Source of the DNA: Sepiola atlantica
Lineage: Eukaryota; Mollusca; Cephalopoda; Sepiida; Sepiolidae
NCBI GenBank assembly: GCA_963556195.1
Contig: OY744520.1
Span: forward strand, 1,660,001 to 1,724,000
Length of the DNA stretch: 64,000 bases
Direction: 5' to 3'
Of the stretch, positions 24,915 through 38,752 are shown piece after piece. Under the pieces are notes generated by a model. The model made no database searches. It saw only the letters and a list, made by a program, of their open reading frames with translations, and was not told the DNA's origin. Made by a program: the position numbers and the translations under genes. Position 1 is the first letter of the stretch. Every line of letters starts with the position of its first letter.

Positions 24915-27900
24915 AGAGAGAGAGAGAGAGAGACTCCTCTAGTAAAACTGCAGCACAATGACAGATCCATGATTAGATAGAACTGCAATGTGAAATCTGA
25001 CTAAATCCAACACATCAGGTCAAAGGATTTGATGAAAGCAGTACATTTGCACAGCATGGAGGTTATCCTAAAGACAATTCAGTTGTGCTTGTATTGTCAT
25101 GTGGAACGTTTTTCCTGCTAGATAAACCGTTGCAGAAGCATGAATGTCTTAAATCACAGGAAGGTTGACTGGCCAACGAAAACTTGGAAGCAAGCAGAAT
25201 GGAATTTAGAGACAATTAACTAACTGAACTGTGTGAACTGAAGAGTGATCTTGCATAATATCAGAAAACGTCTGACATTTGAACAAGGGAAAAGTAACGT
25301 TAAATGAATAGAAAAAGAAGATATATATAATGACAATTTTGAACAAAATTCAAACACGTATGAAGATAATAACTGTATTAATAGTAAAATAAAAACAATA
25401 ATTTTCAATGTTTTAGAATAAACAAAAGATCTTTGCAAATTCTATTTAAAAACTCCTTGATTCCAATTTGTTTCCATTTTTCAGCTCAGGCAGCCGGAGA
25501 TCCACATTTAGTTACATTGGATGGAAAGAAGTACACGTTTAATGGCATCGGGGAATTTATTTTGTTGCAGGACAAAAATCATTCAATTGTTGTGCAAGTA
25601 AAAGCAGATCAAGCCAGAGATATTGAAGGTGAGAGCCTTTATTTATTTATTTTTTAAATCATGTTTTCATCATGTTTGAACGACTAGGAGTTATTCATAG
25701 GAATATGTATTAAGATGTGACAGTAGCTATTCACACTTACATTAGCATAGCTGGAATGTTATTTAAATCTCACAATGCATCCATTTCGTTGACAGAGCAT
25801 GCTGGTCGTATTTCTGTAGTCACAGTGGTGATGTGGCAGCTAATGTCTCCATCTTCCTCTGTCTGCAATTAAGTACAACATAACAGAAGGAAGAAGAAGA
25901 ATAACACCAATCTTTTATTCCTTCATTCTCTCACAGCACTACAAATAAGTTTCTCATCCGGCCGGGGGGAGGTAAACAAAGATGGAGCTTGGGAAATTGT
26001 GAGTGAATACAATCAGCTTAATTGCCGAAGAGATAGACTTTCCTTCCTTCCTCCCTACGTGTCATTTCGAACTTCCACCCATGATTCCACTTCCTGTACA
26101 CATCTCTCTCGTTCTACTCTTTACTTATAATGGACTTTTCCATTCTTTTATGTAATTTTAAACTTGTTTCGAAAATTCTCAATCCAACCTTATTTTTATA
26201 CACGTGTATCTAAACGTTGTTATATTACCAGATCCTAAGAATTTTGCTTGTCGAGTCGTCATTTTAAAAGATGAGAGACAACAACAGTGAGGCAGAAGAA
26301 AAAAGAAATGGAAATGAAGAGATGAGAAGGAGATTTATGCAAAGGATTTTATAATGAATCGCCCAGAGAAAAAATTACAACTGATATTGGTGCTCTGATT
26401 TATGATTTGTCTTCAAGTTCATGAGACGTGTTCGGGCTGAAATTGGATAAGCATTTTGTTATGCTTTTTGGACAAGACTGTCTTACAAATAAGACAGGAA
26501 CACCAAACAAGCATGCCACGGAAATAGCCCCAAAGAGACGCCAGAAATACACCAAGACCTTTCATTGCAGAAAACTGGAAGAATGGGCAAACCAACGTGG
26601 CAAATATTTTCTGAATGAACTATCCCAGAAATATATAGATAAAAAGGCTTTGTAGACTGTCTTAAAAGAAGATATCCCCACTAGGATGATAATGGTGGCT
26701 AAGATCAAGGCTTGTTGGCCAATGCTTTTAAAAAGATCACTGGTCTCAGTAACAACAAGTGCAGGTTCTGCCACATAGAAGTAGAAAGTGTGAGTAACCT
26801 GACATCCAGTTGTAAGGTTTTGCTGGGGGACGGCTACTCTACAGTATAGAGCATGTAAATATCTCCACCGAACCATCTGTAAAAAGTTGAATATCCAGTA
26901 TAGCAGCAAGCCCTGGGAACATATACCAGAAAGAACAGTTTGAAATAAGTCATACACCATCCACTATGACTATGCAATTCCTACAACTACATACCTAGAA
27001 AACAGAGTTGTTAAACCTGACATAGTGATATGGGACAAGAGAGAGAAAGTAGCAACCCTAGTTGAAGTCAGTGTCTCTAATGATGCTGGCTTAAACAGAG
27101 CTGAGATGGAGAAGATAACGAAATATCAAAGTCTTATGTACGACATGAAAAGAAACTGTAATGTGAGGAAAATCTCTGTCATTTCTAGTAATTATAGGAG
27201 CAACTGGACTCATGAAAAAGAATTTCAAAAACTACCTGGCGAATATACCCGGTGAACCAAGTGCAAGACATATACAAAGGGATAGTTAGAATCTTAAAAA
27301 AGATCTCTCGGTTGGAGTCTCTTAAATAGCAGATGAATGTCTGGCATCTGGTAGGATGCCCCATCCCCAGCAAAAACAAAAAATGGTAATAAAAGTGAAG
27401 AAAAAACAAGAACTCTTCCAAGATTCTATTTAGACCACCATTGACAAAAAAAAGAAATTTCAGTTTGTTACATGAAAAAAAGTTTCTTTGATGGAGATGA
27501 AAACCATCAAAGCTAAGAAAGGGAGAAAAGAAAGAGTGTGTCTTTCAATGGAAAGTCTACATGTAATCTATAGAATGCAATAGAAAATCAAATACTCAGC
27601 ACACACAGAAGCAATAAATAGATGGGGACAAATCCTGATAAACTGGAACCTTGGGGAGGATTATTATCACTCAAAATCCAGAGAAAACCAACGGTCATTG
27701 CCAGCAAGAAACAAATGGTAAACAGCTGCTTCATTAATGCAAAATGAGTTGCAACAGTGATTGAAAGAGGTAATGAGTGCTGGAAATCTAGGGAGACTTG
27801 TTGTTATTCAGACTCCAAGGAAGACTACTTGTTATTTTAAGTGCACAATCACTGATAATGACTTGTGTGAAACCTTCTAGTGAGTACATAATAATGAGTC

Positions 27901-30468
27901 GAGGTTGTTTGTGCATCCATCAGTCTGTAATGGTCAAACGGGGGGAAAATCAAACCAATTATTGTGCCTAATGGAATCTTTTCATCATTACCATATTTAT
28001 AAAAAAACTATATTTGTATGAAACCGTGTCAGTGAGGGTTAAGGACATGCAGCGTTGCATGGAGAGAAATGATATGAAAATGATACAATGGATGTGTAAT
28101 GTGTATCTTAAAAACAGGCGTAGTTCTGATGATCTCGAGGGTTTCTGAACAGTATAAGGAGATGTGTGCAGAACAGGAGACTTTGATCGTATGGCCACAT
28201 TGGATGACAGTTCTTGGGTCAATAGATCTAGAACAGTTAAGGTAGCAGGGTCTGTTCACAGGGAAATACCAAGGAAAACATGGAAGGAAGTGATAAAAAT
28301 CGACTTGAGAAAAAGGGATAAATAAAAACTGGTTAGTTTGGAAATAAATTTTTAAAGCTGTCCAACACATGCCAGCATGTAAAAAGGATGTTAAACCGAA
28401 TATAATGATAACAACACATTTATCACATTACTCTCACAAAATTTCCTAGTGGCCCTCTTTCTTGAACAAGTTACATAATTGTTCTTATGTTTTCCCATAT
28501 TTTATAAACCTCATCATAATCCATATTTTTTAAATGCAAACGCCAGTGATGAAAATAAATATAGACATCAAGTTTCGCATTTTGTTTCATTCGAATTGTG
28601 TCTGGCAACCCGAAGAGTAGCTTAAATTTCTTTCTTGTTATTTCTATGTCTTAAACAGTATTACTCTAACAAAATGTTTGCTACAATGTAAAAAAAATCA
28701 AACTTTTTTTGTTGGCTGTTCTGCGGTGGGCAATTGAGCAAAAAACTAATGCAAATGTTGACTTGACTATCTAACCAATCAGTCGTTCCCCTGTCATTAA
28801 TATAAGATGAACACCGAAGATCTGAGTCAGTCTAGTTTAGAATCGCTGAGTGTTGTTTGTACACTCATTGATGGCTATGCGTTTTGGTAAAGGCTACTCT
28901 TTTGTTAAAGGTTTTGCGTTTGGTAAAAGTTACCTGTTAGGTGCAGTTGCCCATTTGTTAAATGTGACCTGATTATTGAAGGCTACCAAAGACGGAAGGC
29001 TAGTCTAGAATAAGATTTAAATAGGTGAAAATTTTCTTTCATTTGAGCAAACAGCGGAAAACAAATTACTATTATTTTTTTTTAATTTTATGTCTTTTTA
29101 CAAGTGAACATTTCCCAGTCTTGACCAAAGTTGTCTTCATTGTTGTTTCCCTTTACTTTTTTTTCAGGCCAGTTACAGAATGCCACCATTTTTACGGCCA
29201 TTGCCATGAAAGTCGAAGACATATCAAAAGTTGTAAAGGTCTATATGGATTCAGAAACGAATTACAAATTGTTACTTGATGACCAAGAATATCATCTTCC
29301 AACATTAGAAATGCAAGGTGGGATATACACTTTTTTCTTTTTATAAAGTATAGTACAATTTGTTTTTATATAAGCATTATATATATATATATATAATATA
29401 AATCTTTTTAAATCTCCGAAACAGTTACATGATGATGATCCCCGTGTTAATATTAGACGCGTAAGGTCTCCTGTTTTTGTTTTACTGTTAGATACTTAAA
29501 CCCCCCCTTCTTTTTTATTTTTTTAAATTTTTATTTTATTTTTAATTTTTTTTTTTAATTTTTAAATTTTTTTATTTACTTATTTATGAATTTCCCAACG
29601 AATGTTAAGTCTGCAATATCTTGGATTTAGTTAGTTTCTCTGAGAATTAAAACTGCATTTTACTTTTTTTTTTCTTTTTTTTTTTGTTAAAATGACTCAA
29701 AGCTTCTTTAGACTATATATATATATATATATTTATAAACATTCAGGTAACTTTAATAAAAAAATAAATCATCTTCAAATAAACTGGAACTTTATAAATA
29801 AATTATAGTACATATTAAATATTTTAGCAAATATTACCGAATTAAAGTTTTTAAACTGATCGCACTAATTTTTTTTTGGGGGGGAGATACTAGCTTTGAA
29901 CGAAAATCAAAAAATCAAAATCAAAATGGCTGATTAGTTTGATCGTACACATGTGAGTGTTTGCTCTAAAATGTTTGTTTGTTATTTTGTTTATTTTCAC
30001 CTTAAAATGAAACTGATGTATGATGTGGATGTTTTTCAAGACACTCTAATCTAAGAACTCTTATTATTTGTGAACTTTTTTCTGATGATTTTGTAGTGTT
30101 GCAGAGACGATATTGACATACAAATGTTGTTTGGCACAAAACCAATGAAACGGACCGTTAAATATATCTCACAGAAATTTGGAATTTTTGGAAATGTGAA
30201 AAAAATAAAAACAAAAATAAAAGTAATAAAACAAACCATGGTTATTGGAATATAATAAAAAAACTGTTCTATATATATAAATTCCCGAAACAGTTTTTCA
30301 TGGTAAACAACTGATGATCCCTTAAAATAGTGTTAGAAATAAACTAATATAATAACTGTAAAAAATAAATTGACTTACATGAGTGATTTTCCACTGGAAG
30401 ACTTGGGACTATAATTTTTTTTTTTTTTTTTTTTAATATAGTTTTAATGGTTGAGAAACTTCCGAGAC

Positions 30469-30520
<52 letters not shown>

Positions 30521-33500
30521 TTGATGGCTGATTACAAAAGTTGAACATAAAATTAGAGAAATTATATATATAAAAAAAAACTAATCTAAACAGAACAGGG
30601 ATTTATAGGAAGAAAATATAGAAACAAAAACAGAATCTAAATATGAAAAATTATAATTAAAAATTGAAAATTAAAATTATATATGTAAAAAATCAAGATT
30701 AAATATTAAATGTAAAGATTAAAAATTAAGAAATTAAAATTAAAGACTAAAAGTTAAAAATTGAAATTAAAGACAAAAATTTAAATAAAAAATTGAATAT
30801 TAATTAATATTTGCTATCTTAATTAGATTTTAACTATTTTCTAAAGCTAAATAAATTATAATATAATTATATGAATATATACAACGAAATAAATATTAAA
30901 ATTATAATTATAAGAAAAAAATACCATAAGAAAAATAGAAAAATAATTTAAACAGAAATAGTTAAAAATTTTACAAAACATATATAGCTATATTAATAAA
31001 AACATACATATAGATAAATAACAATTCAAGAATGATTTGATATCAAAACAAACAAAAATTATAAACCATCAAAGAAAAAATATTTAATAATATTAAAAAG
31101 CAAAAGCATATATAGATATATATGAATATATTTAATCCACATTTAAAAGAATTAAAATGCAGTCCCTGAAACAAATCGATTTGTAAATGACATTTTACTA
31201 TACATGTATCTGAGATTAATCTTTTATTCAGGTTTAAAGTTACATTTTTGTAAAGATAATTCATCTTCAGTAGTTATTTTCTTTAAACAAAGTTATATTT
31301 TTTAAAATTACAATTTTCAAACAGACATTTAAATTTTTTTTAAAATGATATTTTACCCAAACAAGGCAGGACGCCACTGTAGACGTAAGGGACTACTGAG
31401 AATTAGGGAGTAGGTTTAGGGTGTCATTCTAAGTTGGGAGCTGTGCAGCGAGATGTCTGTTTACATTAGTTTTAAACCTCTGCATGTCGTTAATGTCGGG
31501 GAAACAGGGGGCAGGGAGGGAGTTCCAGAGGCCGGCAGCACGAAGAAAGAAGCTATTGGAGTAGAAGGCTCTCCGGCATTTGGGGACCTCCACAGTGAAT
31601 GGATGGGATTTAGCCGATTGTCGAGTTAGTCTTGCAATATTCAGTTGATATTTACCGTTTGCTTAGCATAAAACAATGGTGATACAGTGAGTCAATCATG
31701 TAAACTTTTTGCACTTTTAGCACTCGCGTGTTAACATGGTTTATTCAATTGATAGAATAAGAATATTCAAGATTCAAATTCTGTGCCGAGCTTAAAATGA
31801 AATTGAAAAACACTATTGAAATTTATTATTTTTATTTATTAAGTAAATATGTTCTTAAAAACTGTCGGCGGAGATTCCCACTTATGTCCGAGTATCAGGT
31901 TCCGTCTTCCGCCTGCTATCCCCTTTATTAATGTTTACGAATGACGTTGCTTCGAAGGTCCAGTTGGACAGTGTTCACAGGGTAGCGGGCGGACGAGGTT
32001 GTTCACGGCGTTCTATTCTTCTACTTCATCTTACCTCTTCATTTTCCCTCCTCTTCTCCTCAAAGTCCACAATGCCTTGACATGTTGCTTTTCTCCATGT
32101 GTTCCGGTCCTTGGCCGTTTGTCCCCACGAGGACGGATCTATGTTGGTTAAGGAAAGGGTGAGCTTTAGCTGGTCTTTATTGTGTATTTTCAAAGCTCCT
32201 TGTGGTCTAGTCCTTTTGGCAAGGTTGCCGTAGACCATTTTCTTGGGGAGTCTGGATGTATTCATTCTGTGGATGTGGCCTGCCCAGTGGAGGCGGTGGT
32301 GGATGATGGTGGCCTCAATGCTGGTCACTCAAGCTCAATGCAAAATTTCTGTGTTAGGGGTGTATGGCTCTTCCAAGGGATTTTTAGAATTTGCCTAACT
32401 TTTTTTTGCTGGAAGTGCTCTAGGGGTTTTATATCGCTTCTGTTCCATGTTAAAAAAAATATTTTTAGAAACCTTATTATTTAAAAAAAATTCTAATATT
32501 TTTTATTTCGTTAACTTTTTAAATACGACTGAATTTAAAGAATGTAAAAGGAATTTCTTTCTTTACAGAACACAATTTTTAAAAAAAATTCCCTCATAAA
32601 CATTGCTTTTATATTTCAAAAAATCAAATTAAAAATAACACAGTACAAACAGTAATTAAATTTAAGATTACAAATATTTATGCAAATTAAATATCAATAT
32701 CTGTTTAAACAGTAATGTCAATATATGTATAAAAACGTTGTAAGTAATAATGATGACATCTGAGAAGAGTTCTGAAGTGTCAGTTTATTCCTGTGAAAAC
32801 TGATGGAACATACAGATATTTATAATAGACTAGACCATGTATAACCCGTTGGATCAGTATTTGTTCTTACTAATATATATATAACAAATACTAACCCAAT
32901 ATTTTTCTGATTTAAAAATAAATAAAAAAATGTGGCCATGTCGAGTGAAGCTCCAGCTGAATTTCCCGGGTCAGAAACATATCCATCGCATCAAGACGGC
33001 AAGGCGGAAGATGAAAGCTCTCATGGGATGAGCTGTGTAAACGCAACTGTGCCGCCCTAGGGATTACAAACTTAGATCCTCGCGACCGCCGAGCCTGAAG
33101 AGGAAGACTTCAATCTAAACTGACAGACAGGCCCCACCCTCTTATAGAGGACTAATCAAAGACCTGTTCAAAATAAATCTGATAATGATGATAGGTAACA
33201 CAGGTTCAACAGAATCAATGCTTTAAGTAGCTGTAACAGAATCAATACACAAAACAGCTACTTTTTGACACACTCTCCCTTCTCTCTCTATCCATTCCTC
33301 ACTCTCCTTTCACAAGGTCATAGGATTTCAGAATACATTGTGATGTCATAATAGACCATCTCTCTTTTATTTATTTACATCATTCCATTACTCTCAGCAC
33401 TCTTTCATATTATTTGCCCTTTATTTTATTTACTCTTCTTCTCATCATTTAAAAAATCATAGTAAACACTCACGCTCTTCCTCCTCTCTTTTTGGTGTTC

Positions 33501-36500
33501 ATCCCTTCTTTCTCACTCTCTTCTTTCCTTTTTCTCTTCCTCAAGATCAAAGGATTTCAGAATACATTATGATGTCATAATATACCCCTTAATCCTCTCT
33601 TTCTCTCTCTTCTCCTTTTTCTCTTTTTTTTCTTTCTCTCTTTTAATTATTTACACCATTCCTCTCACCTCTTCTCTTATCATTCTCCCTTTATTTATGT
33701 TATTTGCCCTTCCTCCCACCGTCTAAAACTGGCATGTACAGTTGAAGTGTGCACGGTGACAAGATAATAACAAGACATCAAACACCATTCTCAGGGTGTT
33801 GCTGGTATATATAAATGAATGCCTTAATATCCAATATATTTTTCTCTTTTCCTTTTTCCAGGTCTTAGTATTAGTGTGAATGAGACGAATGAAAATTCCA
33901 CGGATGTAATGGTCGTCTTTTCTTCAGTGGAACTTTCTATACAAATTGAAGTGACTCCTGATGTTCTGAATATCTTACTCATGATGGGATCAAAAAAATT
34001 ACACAGTAAGAAAACCATTTTCATTCTTACAGAGATTTTACTAACTTTGGATTATTCGGACTATTATTCTCAAGTTCGATGTTATTATCTATTATTTCGG
34101 GACTGTACCCATTTTATATTATGTTTCGAAATTTTAAAGATGAGGATTTGGATTAATAGGACTACTATTTAGATCTTGAATTTTATTCTCTTAGATGAGA
34201 ATAGTAGTCTGAATAATCCAAATAATTCAAATTATCAATCTGCATCTCAAAAATTCTGAAACAATTGAATATATGTACACAGTAAACTAAATAAAATAGA
34301 AATCTGTTTATTTGATTGTTGCTCAAAAAGACCCTTAATTATTCAAATATTTTTACATGATGATCTTGCCAAATATGCCACCTATAGAATCTTTAAAAAA
34401 ATTCATGATCCTTCCTACAATTGAATCATGTTTGGTACAAATAAACTTCCACCAAGTCTTTGTTTTATCACCGGGTGAGGGGGGGGGCACCTACGTGATT
34501 ATCTCATCAGAGATGTGATCCTGAATGCGCTTCATACTTAAATTATCTCAAACATAATGTCTATTAAAACAACCTCCCATCTTTGAACTGCAGCTAAAAT
34601 CAGGACAGTGCCAAGAGAGGCGTGTGCCAGAGTTATTGACGATTTTACACGTCGTATGCAGGTGTGCTTAACAACGATTAAACAAAGACTGTTGGACATT
34701 CATGACTAAAACTTAGTGGACAAATCAAACAGAGACTAAAGTTTATTATTTTGCAGAAAGGAGTGTAACTTTTATTAATAATAGAACATGAATACATGAT
34801 AAAATAAGTCAAAAGAAATTGAAAACTGTTTTTTCAGGTCTTATTTATATTTTGTCGTCAACGTTTTACTCCTGCTGAACTGTCTCAGAATGACGAGGGA
34901 AATTATTGTTTTAGTCAGGGGAGATAACTTGAATATGGTGCACGGGAATAATTCTGAATATACTGGTCTAACATCCGTTTTGTTAGTCAGTAATGAAGAT
35001 GTTCTGTTGATCATTTTCTCAGGTAGCCAGTATATTCTCAAAGAAGGATGTGACGCCGATTTTAACGTTAAATTAGATTTTATTTACTTAACAATTCCAT
35101 AACAATGAGCTGATTCTGGACTATCTTCATAGGAATTGTAGCGTCCCATATTTCTCAAGACCTTACATAACGTCGAGCTTAGCTAACATTTTGACGGCAA
35201 TGAATCTTCAATTGTTTTTTACTTCATGTAATTAAGCTAACTAAATCAACAACTGTCTACTTTTCATATGGAGTTCTAGCTGACTCTATGGCCAGTCCCT
35301 CATCAATCATCATTAATAACCAGTTGCACATAGAAAACTATCTACATTTCACTTCAAAAGGATTTTAAAAAATATCATTGTCATTTTTTTTCGAAAATTA
35401 GATAAATATTTTTGCCTTATTGTATGTGGAAGATTTTTTCTTTCTTTCAATGAATTTCTAAATACTAAAAAAGTGTGACATTTTCGAGTAAAAATAATCA
35501 GTTTTTCGTACATTTAATCCTAAAAAGTTAATAAATTGTCGGTAAATTTAATTTTAATATTGAAATTGGACGTTATAAAAAATATTTTTTGTGCTTTTAA
35601 TTTGTGAGTTAGAAAAGTTAGAAGTAACTTTTTGTCAAATATAAATAAAAAGTAAAAATATTATTCTGGAGATTTGTTTACACTTGTGGAATCATGTATT
35701 TAAAGTGACATCAGATGCAATCTCCTGTTAAACCCATTCCTTTCAGAGGTCAACAGAACTGATGTCCTAATTCTCATATGTTCTATTCATTTTCCCTCGA
35801 AAGAAAATTATGTCACGTTGTTCTGAAGAAGTCCGTGCAGAATGAAATGTGTTAAACATATGCATCGGTTTTTTGTTGAGTCTCAGGTTCAGAATTGGAG
35901 TAAATTCAATTCTTTTTAGGAATGTGGGTAAAAATTGATCAACTCCTTCTAATAAAAAACATACTTTTTTTTTATGTTATTTAAAAATCTTTTGTTTATA
36001 TTAGTTTGTCTTTTGTTCTTTTTTTCTCTTAAAAGTTGAATGTCTTTTTTTGTGTATCACCAGATAACGTGGAGGGTCTACTTGGGAATTACAACGGCAA
36101 TGCATCGGACGATTTCACGTCTCGAGAAGGAATCCAGTTGCCGCTTGATTCCAGCATGTCAGACATTCATTACCAATTTGGTGAATCTTGTGAGTAAATC
36201 GTAATGGATTTTTAAAAAATACTAATAGTTCACCATTTACCAAAGCCAAAAGCCACTCGAGGATAAGGGTTAAGTGAAAGAACCAAAACATTTGAGATAT
36301 GCTCAGGATATAATATGATATAAAACTTATGAATCCCTAGGTTATATTAAATACTGCAGATAAAAAATTAAGCTCAATGGTTTGTATGTTAAGAGCTTTC
36401 ATATTATAATTTGGCAGATTACAAAATTTATGACGTCATTAATTAAAATTTTAAATATCCAGCTCTGAAAATCAACACTTCCATATGTACACGCGTTTCA

Positions 36501-37018
36501 AAAACTCATTTTATTATCATTATTACATCAGAGTTTAACTTGAAAATTATTTATGATTTTCCTCATTAGCATACTGTTCAATTTCAATTGAAATACTTTT
36601 CAGTGGATATATTTGCAATCAGTTCAAGAACAAAACAATATCCGCATAGAGGGACCAAATAAAATATTTTTTCCAATAATGAAGATAGGCAAAACGCATA
36701 AAATTCACAAACACATTTCAGGTTGGGGTCATGTAAAGAAGAGCCATGATTACATTCAAAGCAGTTTCCAATCAATTTTTTTATCATAAACCTTAATTTT
36801 CCAAATTATAGTTTCTACATGTGCTTTTATGTAAACAGGCATCTGATATAAGTTTTCGATAAATTAAAGACAATTCGATACACAAATGCAATCCTTTTTT
36901 ATTAATCTCCGTCACAGTGATGGTAGGATTTTTTAAAGCACTTTTAGAATATTGTTTTTTTACTTGGAGAAATTAAAAACAAATATATAATTAGATATAC
37001 ATAATTTCTCAAAAGCGC

Positions 37019-37088
<70 letters not shown>

Positions 37089-37702
37089 AAATAAATATGC
37101 TAGCATTTCAAGCTTTCACTTTCATCAGTGCAGGGTTGATAATCTTGGATGGTTGCACGGTTCGAACCCCTGCCACAGAGTCAATCTAGACTCCGTAAGC
37201 AAGCGCTGTAACCATGAGGCCATGGGACATTACCACTTTCAAGAACGGAATTTAAGTTCTATTTATGCAAAGGGCGGCATATCAAGAAAGATTGACTTAG
37301 AGAGTCTACGAACGTTGTCGGAATATGCATTATAGCTACGTGTCAGTCTATTTTTAACTTCCTCGAACAGGGCTCAACTTTAATCTTATTAAAGGGGGTT
37401 TATAATATTAATTTTAAATAAATAATATCAAATTATTTTTACCTACATACGCTAGCGTTTCGAGCTTTTGCTCTCATCAGTGCAGGGATGAATAATCTCG
37501 GATGGTCGCACGGTTCGAACCGCTGCCACAGAGTAAACCTATTTTTATTATAGATCATATTTGGAAAGAACGGTTGTTTCCAAATATGACCTAAGCAGAT
37601 TTCCATTCTACCTGATGAGATCTCAGTTTCTAACAGCTGTTGATCGATGACATCGACATGCTAGTGTCGCATATTATATACATGCCTGTATGAATAAAAA
37701 TA

Positions 37703-37738
<36 letters not shown>

Positions 37739-37802
37739 CTATTTGATATTGAGCACTCTCTATAAGCCTGGTTGAAATTCTTTGGATGTTTAGTTTACCT
37801 GG

Positions 37803-37859
<57 letters not shown>

Positions 37860-38238
37860 TAATTAATCAAGTTCAAATATATTAACAAAATAAACATAAA
37901 ACCAATATTTTTTTAAAAGTGCTCAATAATGAGTAGAGCGTTTATAAAATTAAATAAACACTTACACAGTCTTGTTAAGATCATTGAAACACAGATTAAT
38001 TGGCGTACCAGTGTTTATTTACTTTTGTATAATTAATTTCATTCCCTGCCACCGACTCCTCTCAGCCTGGACCTCGGTCCTGCGCTCCCAGTAGTGGCTA
38101 CTACTTCTTCTCATTAACCCATCATGTCAACCCAATATTTTCATGTACTTGCATGACATTTTTCTTAAAATTATCATCCTGAGGAAGTCTTACAAATAAA
38201 GACGAAACGTTGATGAAAACATCTTTTGGTTTTTCCTT

Positions 38239-38295
<57 letters not shown>

Positions 38296-38545
38296 AGTAC
38301 TGTGTGGTAGGGCAGGAAAAACCCAGCAGAGTGCTCGATTAATTAAGAAATCCGAGATTTTGAAGGATTAAGGGCGTAAATATTTATTTTTAAAATACAG
38401 AAATTCAATGTAACATCAGTACCATCGGTTTCAAAGCGGGAGGTTGATCCCGATTTTCGTCAGCTGATAGACATTTTCAGGAATCTCGGATTTCTTAATT
38501 AATCGAGCACTCTGCTGGGGTTTTCCTGTCCTACCACACAGTACT

Positions 38546-38588
<43 letters not shown>

Positions 38589-38712
38589 GAAATGAAAAAG
38601 GAAAAACCAAAAGAATGGTGGAACCATTCCTGAACATGTTTATCAGCTGACGATAATCGGGATCAACCTCCTGCTTTTAAACCGACAGTACTGATGTTAC
38701 ATTGAATTTCTG

Positions 38713-38752
<40 letters not shown>

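Larger units (their letters stand above)
37084..37545 (-). repeat. tandem ribozyme-SINE, ~352-bp unit, one and a bit copies
   Basis: Two copies in direct repeat: equivalent core positions 37122 and 37474 are 352 bp apart. The shared stretch includes 'tcagtgcaggg(t/a)tgataatct', 'ggatggt(t/c)gcacggttcgaacc' and 'gctgccacagagt' or 'cctgccacagagt'. The copy at higher coordinates is cut off after its B box. Orientation is minus: A box, B box, ribozyme, AT-rich tail. Confidence 0.75.

Noticed and set aside
35814..35842. CTGAAGA...GAAA near 35.8 kb as a hammerhead
   Set aside because: The intervening bases do not pair as stem II and no stem I or cleavage dinucleotide could be placed.
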